NCBI GenBank assembly: GCA_017461505.1
Contig: JAFTXV010000007.1
Location: 62,001-126,000, forward strand
DNA length: 64,000 bases
DNA from: Paludibacteraceae bacterium
Lineage (GTDB): Bacteria > Bacteroidota > Bacteroidia > Bacteroidales > Paludibacteraceae
Reading direction: 5' to 3'
Every line of letters begins with the position of its first letter. The first letter of the stretch is position 1. The notes under the pieces were generated by a model that made no database searches, was not told the DNA's origin, and saw only the letters and a list, made by a program, of their open reading frames with translations. Made by a program: the position numbers and the translations under genes. Below, piece after piece: positions 54,344-61,559 of this stretch.

Positions 54344-54708
54344 TATTTTTGTTATGTTTCTGCCTACTCTTCTTCGGATTTTCGGCTTTCTCCGTTTGTT
54401 TAATTTATTGTTAGATAACTATTTACATACAAAAAGCGTGAACTTTCGTTCGCTTCATTTGATTACTTGAGGTCTTCGACTACCTTATTTACTCAAATTT
54501 ACGCACAGAAAACTCACGCGATTACGTGAACGTGCATAAACCGTGACTTGAGTAAATAAATTACATTGAAGTTGTCGAAGTTTCAAGTAATCAAGTTTGG
54601 CTTATAACGCTATATTTATATGTCTTTGCACCGACGCTTCGGTGCGGATGGTTGGCGGTTTTATCCTTTCCGCCTGCAAAGTTAGCATATTTTTCTTACA
54701 TGTGCAAG
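54344..54708 (-). promoter_or_regulatory. ~325-nt highly structured leader with pseudoknot motif
   Basis: Minus strand: TAACTTTG (54677-54684; -33 CTTG at 54705-54708) predicts a start near 54670. The transcript then contains, in order: hairpin GCACCGA-CGCT-TCGGTGC (54628-54645); a long imperfect hairpin whose arms are 54532-54594 and 54458-54506 (paired blocks TTGAGTAAATAA, GTCGAAG and CAAGTAATCAA) with a tip stem TCACG/CGTGA (54514-54529); a hairpin GCGTGAAC/GTTCGC (54436-54453); and the 33-nt motif (54362-54394), 18 nt before the ATG. It could be a regulatory leader or a separate small RNA. Confidence 0.6.
54362..54394 (-). promoter_or_regulatory. 33-nt H-type pseudoknot motif, copy 1
   Basis: On the transcript strand CGGA pairs with TCCG (loop GAAAGCCGAAAA) and the loop GCC pairs with GGC after an A-rich linker (AAGAAGAGTA), which is H-type pseudoknot topology. 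29 of 33 bases equal those at 56914-56946; all putative pairs are kept. Confidence 0.6.
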
Positions 54709-54731
54709 AAAAAAGTTAGTTTATTTCCCTT

Positions 54732-55286
54732 TTAGAGCAGAGCATCACGGAGTTTGTGTTTGATATAGTGCTCGTCGGTAAAGTGTGAACGGAGGTGGGG
54801 AGTCATCTCTGCATGAGCGAAGAACTTTTGATATTCGCGTTTAATATCCTCACCTAGATTAGGATCGTGAGGAGTATAATGGCAAATTGTTTCAGGCGTA
54901 TCCTTTGGTTTAAACGCCTTGAAGCGAAAAAGGTCTTGCATCGTGAGTTTGAACTCCGTTTCGCCATTCTCGCGACGACCGCGGTACTTATTGAGACCTA
55001 CCACCTTCTTCAACGAGGACATTGGATTAAGCACAGGATTGATAACAACCTTCCTACCCGCAAAGTTTGCGCAGAGGACATAAAAACCACCTAATGAGCT
55101 ACCTATCAGGTATTTGACATCTGGGTTGGCGGCAAGAAAGTCGTTAATCTTATTAACAGACTCGTCCACAAGGTGATTGACCTCTAGTGGGCACCACTCG
55201 AGGTCAGGATAATATTTGCGGAAATTGGTGATTGTATCCGAATGGATAGATCCCGCAAAACCGTGTATGTACACCGCTTTTGCCAT
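54732..55286 (-). CDS. YqiA-family alpha/beta hydrolase
   Basis: 184 residues, cytoplasmic esterase-like. Oxyanion start VYIHGFAGSIHSDT, nucleophile elbow LIGSSLGGFYVLC (GSSLGG, Ser near 65), a central CHYTPHDPNLG and the late His in SHFTDEHYIKH. YqiA/YcfP-like proteins are small esterases of unclear substrate. Its start overlaps the stop of the upstream gene at 55286 (TAATG), so the two are coupled. Confidence 0.85.
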   Translation of the reverse strand: MAKAVYIHGFAGSIHSDTITNFRKYYPDLEWCPLEVNHLVDESVNKINDFLAANPDVKYLIGSSLGGFYVLCANFAGRKVVINPVLNPMSSLKKVVGLNKYRGRRENGETEFKLTMQDLFRFKAFKPKDTPETICHYTPHDPNLGEDIKREYQKFFAHAEMTPHLRSHFTDEHYIKHKLRDALL

Positions 55287-55690
55287 TATCTGCTCAGTGA
55301 GCGGAAAATTGCAGCTCGAACAAAACAGTCAAGGCGGGTGTAAATCTTTGGTTTATGGGTACGAGGATCAATAGGTGCATCGTCCTCGCCGTTCTTCAAT
55401 TGTGCTACAAAACGTTGACGCCATTGTGGAGCAAGCAGTTCATCACGAAGCTCTGCTTTGGCACGTTGGCAAGCAGCAGTCCAGTTGTCAAGTCGTTGTT
55501 TCTCAGCACCCCTAGGTGGATTCTTCTTCCAGTCACGTGGATTTTCTACTACGTAAGACTCTTGCGCAAATTGTGCGATAACGTTGCCATTCTCATCATA
55601 AACAGACTTACGACGGAAAACCGTTTTGCTCTTCTTGGAGATTTTACCATGCAAGCTCTCCAAAGGATAAATGAGGTTGGATTGTGCCAT
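55286..55690 (-). CDS. small conserved basic protein, unknown function
   Basis: 134 residues, no signal or membrane segment. It starts AQSNLIYPLESLHGKISKKSKTVFRRK and continues NGNVIAQFAQESYVVENPRDWKKNPPRGAEKQRLDNW, RAKAELRDELLAPQWRQRFVAQLKNG, PKIYTRLDCFVRAAIF. The pattern looks like a conserved Bacteroidales protein. Lys/Arg-rich, possibly nucleic-acid binding (inference). Upstream promoter at 55843-55874. Confidence 0.7.
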   Translation of the reverse strand: MAQSNLIYPLESLHGKISKKSKTVFRRKSVYDENGNVIAQFAQESYVVENPRDWKKNPPRGAEKQRLDNWTAACQRAKAELRDELLAPQWRQRFVAQLKNGEDDAPIDPRTHKPKIYTRLDCFVRAAIFRSLSR

Positions 55691-55757
55691 ACTAATTTTG
55701 AATTGTAAATTATAAATTATGAATTTTGAATTACTCTTTTATCGTTATGGATTCCTT

Positions 55758-55827
55758 CGGCATTGGTTCGGTATTGATTCGGTATTGATTCGGGAATCAC
55801 TAACTAATCACTAACTAATCACTGACT
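55758..55827. repeat. two adjoining 11-bp tandem repeats (CGGTATTGATT x3, AATCACTAACT x3)
   Basis: CGGCATTGGTT, CGGTATTGATT and CGGTATTGATT (55758-55790), then after GGG A, AATCACTAACT, AATCACTAACT and AATCACTGACT (55795-55827). Two unrelated 11-mers with the same period lie side by side in the leader of the 55286-55690 gene. Confidence 0.9.
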
Positions 55828-55842
55828 AAAGGTAAGTGATTG

Positions 55843-55874
55843 CAAAGGTACAACAAAGTTGTGAGATATGCAAA
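55843..55874 (-). promoter_or_regulatory. promoter of the 134-aa protein/YqiA pair
   Basis: Minus strand TTTG (55871-55874), 20 nt, TACCTTTG (55843-55850). Start near 55836; the 146-nt leader begins in the 11-bp arrays. Confidence 0.75.
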
Positions 55875-55980
55875 TTTTAGCAACGAAAAAACAAAAAAAG
55901 TAGCTAAACAGCAACAAAATAACGACTAATAAGTAAAAAAAAGGTAGTTCAAAGGAGGAAAGGAGGTAAAAAAAGAGGCT

Positions 55981-56451
55981 TCATGCCTCTTGTTTGGTAT
56001 CTTGTTTGGTATCCTGTTTGTTGAAGTCAGGATTTCTATAGACAACCGTTTTCTTAGGTTTACATTCGTTCTTTAGATGTTTCCAATAGGGTATGTGGTA
56101 TAAATTCCACAAAGTTTTGTATTGATCGGATAGCCCTAAGTCTTTTAGGACAATTCTAGTGAGTAGCCTACCACAAGGTGCCTCCATAAATTCTTTGAAG
56201 GTATCAGGACGAAAATTATCTTTATTACGGGTGATCAGCACTTCGTACTTGCGCTTTTTATCGTTCCATCCCGATAGTATACTAACAGCTCCTTTCAGGC
56301 AAATGGCACAGACTACCACTTTGATAATGATAACCCATACCGCGTTATGAAAAAAGGGTATAATAGCAAAGCCCGCTCCCCCGATAAGGAGGAGCAGGGC
56401 ATATGCATTAAGATAAATAAATCTTGAGAATGTTGCTATTGGGCTTCTCAT
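55981..56451 (-). CDS. membrane protein, unknown function
   Basis: 156 residues. Two hydrophobic helices (FIYLNAYALLLLIGGAGFAIIPFF and AVWVIIIKVVVCAICLKGAVSIL) in the first 65 residues, then a hydrophilic domain with NKDNFRPDTFKEFMEAPCGRLLTRIVLKDLG and PYWKHLKNECKPKK. The tail repeats KQDTKQDTKQ, encoded by a perfect 12-bp repeat. The APCGRLL stretch is reminiscent of small Bacteroidota membrane proteins; no function known. Overlaps the preceding gene by 4 bp (ATGA). Confidence 0.65.
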   Translation of the reverse strand: MRSPIATFSRFIYLNAYALLLLIGGAGFAIIPFFHNAVWVIIIKVVVCAICLKGAVSILSGWNDKKRKYEVLITRNKDNFRPDTFKEFMEAPCGRLLTRIVLKDLGLSDQYKTLWNLYHIPYWKHLKNECKPKKTVVYRNPDFNKQDTKQDTKQEA

Positions 56452-56888
56452 TCTTTACCAGCAGCCATCAATGCTTTGTAGAAAGAATCAACAACGCCTT
56501 GAGCCTCTTTCTCGTCAGCATCCTTCAACATAATAGCGGTACGTTGTGTCCAACCCTCATAGTAGAATGTGTAAGCCTGGCAGAAGCAACCGCAGATGGT
56601 ACCCTCTTTGGTGTAACCACACTCTTTGATGCTAGATGGCATCAAATATGTAACCACTTTACCTGTGTTCAATACCCAGCAAGCCTTGGTTTGGATAACC
56701 TCAACAACACGTTTGTCGGTGATAACAACAAAGCCCTCACGTTTAATACCAAAGAACAAACCAATCAATTTCTTAATTTGACCCCAAATTTGAGCGATTG
56801 GGTTTTGACTGGTAGCCCACAATTCAGCTTCAAGCTCCATTACGAGGTTCTCATTTTCAGCAAGAACAATACCTGATTTCAATTTCAT
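56448..56888 (-). CDS. small conserved protein, unknown function
   Basis: 146 residues. MKLKSGIVLAENENLVMELEAELWATSQNPI, IKKLIGLFFGIKREGFVVITDKRVVEV, ACWVLNTGKVVTYLMPSSIKECGY, ICGCFCQAYTFYYEG. The KREGFVVITDKRVV stretch recalls PH-like/bPH domains that begin 'ITDKRV', so a membrane-associated PH-like fold is plausible (inference). Translationally coupled to the membrane protein downstream (ATGA overlap). Its leader holds the second copy of the pseudoknot motif. Confidence 0.68.
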   Translation of the reverse strand: MKLKSGIVLAENENLVMELEAELWATSQNPIAQIWGQIKKLIGLFFGIKREGFVVITDKRVVEVIQTKACWVLNTGKVVTYLMPSSIKECGYTKEGTICGCFCQAYTFYYEGWTQRTAIMLKDADEKEAQGVVDSFYKALMAAGKE

Positions 56889-56993
56889 AATAGTAGAATT
56901 TAATAGTGTTTTAGCCTACTCTTTATCGGATTTTCGGCTGCTTCCGTAGTTTTTCTGAGCGCAAAGGTATACATATTTTTTGAATAATACAAA
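56889..56993 (-). promoter_or_regulatory. promoter and leader with pseudoknot motif, copy 2
   Basis: Minus strand TTTG (56990-56993), 20 nt, TACCTTTG (56962-56969); start near 56955. The 33-nt motif at 56914-56946 starts within about 10 nt of the transcript start and ends 25 nt before the ATG. The CGGA/TCCG stem and loop GCC to GGC pairing are retained, linker ATAAAGAGTA. Confidence 0.65.
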
Positions 56994-57086
56994 TTTTCAC
57001 ATATTTTTTTCACAAAAATTGCATTATTCTGTATGTTTTGTTGATAAAAACAAAAAAAGAGAGCAGAAAAACTATCTACTCTCTTG

Positions 57087-57159
57087 TGATTCAGCTGGGG
57101 CTCGAACCCAGGACCCCATCCTTAAAAGGGATGTGCTCTACCTGCTGAGCTACTGAATC
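57087..57159 (-). tRNA. tRNA-Lys (anticodon TTT)
   Basis: Acceptor GATTCAG (5', 57159-57153) pairs with CTGAATC (57094-57088), discriminator A. Anticodon loop CTTTTAA with anticodon TTT at 57124-57126. T-arm GGGTTCGAGCCCC and D-arm AGCTCAGCAGGTAGAGC. CCA not encoded. Confidence 0.97.
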
Positions 57160-57247
57160 TCGTCGGAATTTGCTTGTCGCAATAAATTCGCTTTGCGAAT
57201 GTTTATTAAAAGATCACTTGACGCACACTTCCATTCGAAAGCGGCTG

Positions 57248-57279
57248 CAAAGGTACTGCTTTTTTTTGACATGACCAAA
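57248..57279 (-). promoter_or_regulatory. tRNA-Lys promoter
   Basis: Minus strand TTTG (57276-57279), 20 nt, TACCTTTG (57248-57255); predicted start near 57241, about 80 nt before the mature 5' end. Confidence 0.75.
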
Positions 57280-57339
57280 TATTTTGCAAAAAAAGTGTGA
57301 AAATATGCCATTTTTATTGCTTAATCCAAAATATTTGCG

Positions 57340-57347
57340 TAACTTTG
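57340..57347 (+). promoter_or_regulatory. ispG -7 box
   Basis: TAACTTTG, with ATTG at 57316-57319 as a weak -33 box. The start near 57354 gives a leader of about 12 nt. Confidence 0.6.
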
Positions 57348-57365
57348 CACCAAATTCGGGCTTTT

Positions 57366-58769
57366 ATGAATATACAATTAACATACGACAGAAGAACGAC
57401 GTCAACCACCCTTGTAGGCGGTTTGGAGATTGGTAGCGAACACCCAGTGCGCATTCAAACCATGGCTAACACCTCAACCAATGACATTGAAGGTAGTGTT
57501 GCGCAAGCTAAACGCTGTATGGATGCGGGGGCAGAGTTAGTACGATTCACTACTCAAGGTTTGCGCGAAGTGGAGTCGCTGGGGCAGATACACCAGCGCC
57601 TTATCGCCTTATCGCCTCATTGCCCTAACACCCCATTGGTAGCAGATGTACATTTTCAGTCCGATGTGGCAGATGCCGCAGCGAAGGTAGTAGAGAAGGT
57701 CAGGATTAACCCCGGAAACTACATAGACCCTGCTCGTAAGTTTAAGCAAATTGACTACACCGACGAGGAGTATCAAGCAGAACTCGAGCGTCTGCGTAAT
57801 CGCTTCATTCAATTACTCAATATCTGCAAAAAGCACAAAACTGCAATCCGTTTGGGTGTGAATCATGGTAGTTTGAGCGACCGTATCATGTCGCGCTACG
57901 GAGATACACCCGAGGGAATGGTGGAGAGTTGTATGGAGTTTTTGCGCGTGGCCGTAGCGGAGGACTTTAAGGATATTGTATTGTCTATCAAGGCAAGCAA
58001 CACCCGAGTGATGGTAACGACTGTTCGCTTGTTGGTATGGCAAATGCAAGAAGAAGGTATGGCCTTTCCTCTGCATTTGGGTGTCACAGAAGCAGGCGAA
58101 GGCGAAGATGGTCGTGTGAAGTCGGCAGTAGGAATAGGTGCGCTATTGGCAGATGGCATAGGCGACACTATTCGCGTGAGTTTGAGTGAAGCACCCGAAA
58201 AGGAGTTGCCTGTAGCGCGTGCCCTAGTGGACTATTTCGCTGATAAGCAAAGCATTCGCTATACGAAAGACACTTTAGTTCGTGTTGAAGAAAAGACCGT
58301 ATATTATTCCAATGCAGACACAGACTGGGCAATGTATCAGTTGCATGCGGCAGCAGAGTGCGGTAGGTTGTTATGGGATTATCATTGCGATGAGTTGGTG
58401 CTCAGGAACGACAACTTTGCTTCCGACGACTTGGAGCGATTGAGCAAAGATATTCTACAAGCCGCGCGCGTGCGTATGTATAAAACGGAGTATATCTCTT
58501 GCCCCGGTTGCGGTCGCACCCTGTTTGATTTGGAGCAGACTATTGCTCAAGTAAAAGCAGCGACTTCGCATTTGCAAGGCCTGAAGATTGGTATTATGGG
58601 TTGTATCGTGAATGGGCCTGGCGAGATGGCAGATGCCGATTATGGGTATGTGGGCGCTGGTCGAGGAAAAGTGAGTCTCTACAAGGGCAAGGAGTGTGTG
58701 CTAAAGAATATCCCTCAAGAAGAAGCGGTGGAGCAGTTGTTATCCTTGATTGAGTGTGACAAACAATAA
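57366..58769 (+). CDS. ispG: (E)-4-hydroxy-3-methylbut-2-enyl-diphosphate synthase
   Basis: 467 residues; [4Fe-4S] enzyme that reduces MEcPP to HMBPP in the MEP isoprenoid pathway. TIM barrel with PVRIQTMANTSTNDIEGSVAQAKR and LVADVHFQSDVA, cluster ligands in ISCPGCGRTLFDL (two Cys) and GIMGCIVNGPGEMADADYGYVG (third). Bacteroidota IspG usually has an extra domain giving about 600 residues; only about 100 residues (LVDYFADKQSIRY... VLRNDNFASDDLE) separate barrel and cluster domain here, so the insert is reduced. Residues from 57597-57627 (RLIALSPHCPN) are a purine-repeat insertion. ATG at 57366 follows the promoter. Confidence 0.95.
   Translation: MNIQLTYDRRTTSTTLVGGLEIGSEHPVRIQTMANTSTNDIEGSVAQAKRCMDAGAELVRFTTQGLREVESLGQIHQRLIALSPHCPNTPLVADVHFQSDVADAAAKVVEKVRINPGNYIDPARKFKQIDYTDEEYQAELERLRNRFIQLLNICKKHKTAIRLGVNHGSLSDRIMSRYGDTPEGMVESCMEFLRVAVAEDFKDIVLSIKASNTRVMVTTVRLLVWQMQEEGMAFPLHLGVTEAGEGEDGRVKSAVGIGALLADGIGDTIRVSLSEAPEKELPVARALVDYFADKQSIRYTKDTLVRVEEKTVYYSNADTDWAMYQLHAAAECGRLLWDYHCDELVLRNDNFASDDLERLSKDILQAARVRMYKTEYISCPGCGRTLFDLEQTIAQVKAATSHLQGLKIGIMGCIVNGPGEMADADYGYVGAGRGKVSLYKGKECVLKNIPQEEAVEQLLSLIECDKQ
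57597..57627 (-). repeat. in-frame repeat (antisense) inside ispG
   Basis: On the minus strand TAGGGCAATGAGGCGATAAGG, then GATAAGG; same family as ddl 7129 and the FAD gene at 37151. It is translated as LIALSPHCP immediately before the conserved TPLVADVHF strand. Confidence 0.7.
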
Positions 58770-58775
58770 AAAAGA

Positions 58776-58810
58776 TGAGCCCTGTGAATGATCACAAGGC
58801 TCATTTTTTC
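58776..58810. terminator. bidirectional terminator between ispG and hisS
   Basis: ATGAGCC / GGCTCAT outer stem with inner TGTGA / TCACA stem, then TTTTTTC; A-run on the other side serves hisS. Confidence 0.85.
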
Positions 58811-58826
58811 ATATAGTAAGATAGGA

Positions 58827-60218
58827 TTATGCGAATAGCTTGAGGCACTCCTCTAGTGAAACGAGTTGCTGTTCTCCAGAAAGCATATTCTTTAGCATTA
58901 CCTTGTTAGCCGCCATTTCATCTCCACCCACAATAGCCACCAACGGTATCTTCTTAGCATCGGCATAACTCATCTGTTTCTTCATTTTCGTGGGTTCTGG
59001 ATATACCTCCACACTCACACCTTTTTCGCGAAGTTCCTTTGCCCAACGGAGAGCATAAAGCAGTTCTTGCTCACCGAAAGTGGCAAAAAGCAGTTGGGTA
59101 GTGGATTGCAAATTCTCAGGATAGAGTTTGAGTTCGGAGAGTACATCGTAGATACGATCTGCGCCAAATGATATACCCACACCCGATACCCCTGGCATAC
59201 CAAAGATACCAGTGAGGTTGTCGTAGCGGCCACCACCTGTGATGCTACCCATCTGTACATCAAGGGCTTTCACCTCAAAGATGGCACCTGTATAATAGTT
59301 CAAGCCACGAGCAAGACATAGATCCAACTCTAATTGCAATCCTGTTGGTTCAAATGTTGACAAATCACCATCTTGTGTGCTTTGAGCGTAGAGCGCAAAA
59401 ATAGTTCGGAGTTCCTCAATACCTTTAAGACCTGTTTCTGAAGAAGCGAGCACCTGCTCGAGCTGGTCTAGTTTCTCAGTGTTGGTGCCACTGAGATTAA
59501 GAATAGGTTGCAATGCATCCACAGCCTCTTGTGGAAGCCCTTTGTCAAGCAACTCTTTGTTTACGTTTTCAACACCAATCTTATCCAGTTTGTCGATTGC
59601 TACAGTGATATCAATCATACGCTCTGGTTGACCGATTACCTCAGCAATACCAGCGAGGATCTTGCGATTGTTGATATGCAGCGACACACGAATACCGAGA
59701 CGACGATATACCTCCTCTACGATTTGGATCAGTTCCACTTCGCTGAGCAGGGAGTTGGTGCCTACCACGTCCACATCACATTGGTAGAACTCACGGTAAC
59801 GACCTTTTTGAGGACGGTCTGCACGCCAAACGGGTTGAATTTGGTATCGCTTGAATGGGAATTGAATGGTATCGCGATGTTGTACCACAAAACGCGCAAA
59901 AGGCACAGTAAGGTCATAACGAAGACCCTTCTCGCTCACCTTGCTAGTGAGGGCGCCAATAGTGGAATTAGCGAGTGAGTCGGTATCCAATGCGCTTCTC
60001 CAATCACCCGAATTTAGGATTTTAAAAAGCAGTTTGTCGCCCTCCTCACCATACTTACCCATCAGTGTGGATAGGTTTTCCATAGCGGGAGTTTCTATCT
60101 GTTGAAAGCCATAGAGCGAGAAGACAGACTTGATGGTGTCAAAAATATAATTACGGCGTGCCATCTCTAATGGAGAGAAGTCGCGTGTACCTTTTGGAAT
60201 ACTTGGTTTTTGTGCCAT
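58827..60218 (-). CDS. hisS: histidyl-tRNA synthetase
   Basis: 463 residues. KGTRDFSP start, motif 2 with [14 protein letters not shown] and [25 protein letters not shown], His-specific [18 protein letters not shown] and [13 protein letters not shown]-terminal anticodon domain with [23 protein letters not shown]. Class II enzyme, full length. 36 bp downstream of waaA on the same strand. Confidence 0.97.
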   Translation of the reverse strand: MAQKPSIPKGTRDFSPLEMARRNYIFDTIKSVFSLYGFQQIETPAMENLSTLMGKYGEEGDKLLFKILNSGDWRSALDTDSLANSTIGALTSKVSEKGLRYDLTVPFARFVVQHRDTIQFPFKRYQIQPVWRADRPQKGRYREFYQCDVDVVGTNSLLSEVELIQIVEEVYRRLGIRVSLHINNRKILAGIAEVIGQPERMIDITVAIDKLDKIGVENVNKELLDKGLPQEAVDALQPILNLSGTNTEKLDQLEQVLASSETGLKGIEELRTIFALYAQSTQDGDLSTFEPTGLQLELDLCLARGLNYYTGAIFEVKALDVQMGSITGGGRYDNLTGIFGMPGVSGVGISFGADRIYDVLSELKLYPENLQSTTQLLFATFGEQELLYALRWAKELREKGVSVEVYPEPTKMKKQMSYADAKKIPLVAIVGGDEMAANKVMLKNMLSGEQQLVSLEECLKLFA

Positions 60219-60254
60219 ATTTATTATAAAGTTGAAAGGTTTTTACAAGTTTTT

Positions 60255-61466
60255 TTAAGAGCGATGGAAAAGCGCGTTGTATATTTGTTCAGTTGCTCCA
60301 CATTCGCTTTGCACATAGTCGTTTGCTCGCTGTCCCATTAGGGTTTGTTGTTCGAAAGCAGTATTAAGAGCGTTAGCAAACTCGCTGTAGTTCTTTACGC
60401 TAATGGCGGCGCCGGCTTCTATTAGTCCGTGCGCCTCACGGAACTTCTGCCAATTAGGCCCAAACACAACGGGCATACCATAGACCGCTGCCTCAAGGGT
60501 ATTGTGAATACCCACTCCAAAACCACCTCCTATATATGCTACATGTCCATATCGGTAGATAGATGAGAGCAGTCCGATGGTGTCCACCACCAAGACGCGA
60601 CATTTATCCAAACTCATCGGGGTTGCTTCAGTATAGCGAACATATCGTCCCTCGAAATATTGAAAGAGTTGATGCAAATGCGCAGCGTGTATCTCGTGTG
60701 GCACCAAGACTAGACGCACATCCTCATGTTCCGCCATATAATGGGCGAACATCTGTTCCTCATGTGGCCATGTGCTACCAGCAATAATAACACGATTAGC
60801 CCCCCGCACAAACCCCTCAATAATGGGCAAGTCCTTCGCTAATTTTCTCACTTCAGTCACGCGATCAAAACGTGTATCTCCCGCTACCGTTACGCAGTTT
60901 ATGCCATGTTTCTGCAGCAATTGCGAAGAGGCTTGGTCTTGCACATAGATATGCTGGAAAGCATGCAACAATCTCAAATAGGCTTTTCCCCAAGGTCGGA
61001 AGAAAAGCTGGTTTGGACGAAAGATGGCTGAGATAAGGTAGGTGGGCACTTGCTTAGAACGGAGTGCGTTGAGATAAGCAGGCCAAAACTCATACTTAAC
61101 GAATACCGCCATTTCGGGTGATAGTATCTCAAGCCATTTTTTCGCGTTGCGACGGGTAGCAAAGGGCAAGTATAACACTTTATCTACTTTGTTATAGTCT
61201 TTACGCAACTCATATCCAGAGGGGGAGAAGAATGTCAGTAGGATCTTACGAAAAGGCAGTTCACGGCTCAATCGTTCGATGATAGGTCTTGCTTGCTCAA
61301 ACTCACCAACGGACGCCACATGAATCCACGCCACAGGTGTGTCACCCACAGAAGTGCGCCACTCTTGCAATGCAGCCATGGCAGCAGCTTGTCCCGAAAC
61401 AAGTAATTTTGCTTTTCTGTGCCCAAACAATGCAGCCAAACGTACTATCCAAAAATACAAATTCAT
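60255..61466 (-). CDS. waaA: 3-deoxy-D-manno-octulosonic acid transferase
   Basis: 403 residues; adds KDO to lipid A precursor at the inner membrane (GT30). An N-terminal anchor helix (NLYFWIVRLAALFG), WIHVASVGEFEQARPIIERL, FFSPSGYELR, MAVFVKYEFWPAYL, VAGDTRFDRV, IIAGSTWPHEE, and AYIGGGFGVGIHNTLEAAVYGMPVVFGP, which is diagnostic. The ATG at 61466 is chosen because the next in-frame upstream codon lies inside the -7 box; transcription begins about 3 nt before this ATG. Confidence 0.95.
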   Translation of the reverse strand: MNLYFWIVRLAALFGHRKAKLLVSGQAAAMAALQEWRTSVGDTPVAWIHVASVGEFEQARPIIERLSRELPFRKILLTFFSPSGYELRKDYNKVDKVLYLPFATRRNAKKWLEILSPEMAVFVKYEFWPAYLNALRSKQVPTYLISAIFRPNQLFFRPWGKAYLRLLHAFQHIYVQDQASSQLLQKHGINCVTVAGDTRFDRVTEVRKLAKDLPIIEGFVRGANRVIIAGSTWPHEEQMFAHYMAEHEDVRLVLVPHEIHAAHLHQLFQYFEGRYVRYTEATPMSLDKCRVLVVDTIGLLSSIYRYGHVAYIGGGFGVGIHNTLEAAVYGMPVVFGPNWQKFREAHGLIEAGAAISVKNYSEFANALNTAFEQQTLMGQRANDYVQSECGATEQIYNALFHRS

Positions 61467-61475
61467 TTCAATTTG

Positions 61476-61551
61476 CAAAGGTACTGCTTTTTTCTCACAT
61501 ACGCAAATTTATCCTACGATTTGCATAATTAAAAATTATTTTGTACCTTTG
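61476..61551. promoter_or_regulatory. divergent near-leaderless promoters of waaA and tsaD
   Basis: Minus: TTTG (61504-61507), 20 nt, TACCTTTG (61476-61483), ATG 61466. Plus: TTTG (61520-61523), 20 nt, TACCTTTG (61544-61551), ATG 61560. With starts about 7 nt after the box, both mRNAs carry at most 2-4 nt of leader. Confidence 0.78.
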
Positions 61552-61559
61552 CAGTCGGA

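Noticed and set aside
54362-54394. 33-nt motif as a known preQ1 riboswitch
   Set aside because: The topology is similar, but stem and loop bases do not match the preQ1-I consensus as I know it, and the downstream genes are not queuosine or transport genes.
54436-54645. Large palindrome as integron attC or IS end
   Set aside because: No integrase or transposase nearby and no GTTRRRY/RYYYAAC core at the arm ends.
61466-61478. waaA start at 61478 (MQIEMNLY...)
   Set aside because: That codon is a TTG located inside the -7 box of its own promoter and so cannot be in the mRNA.
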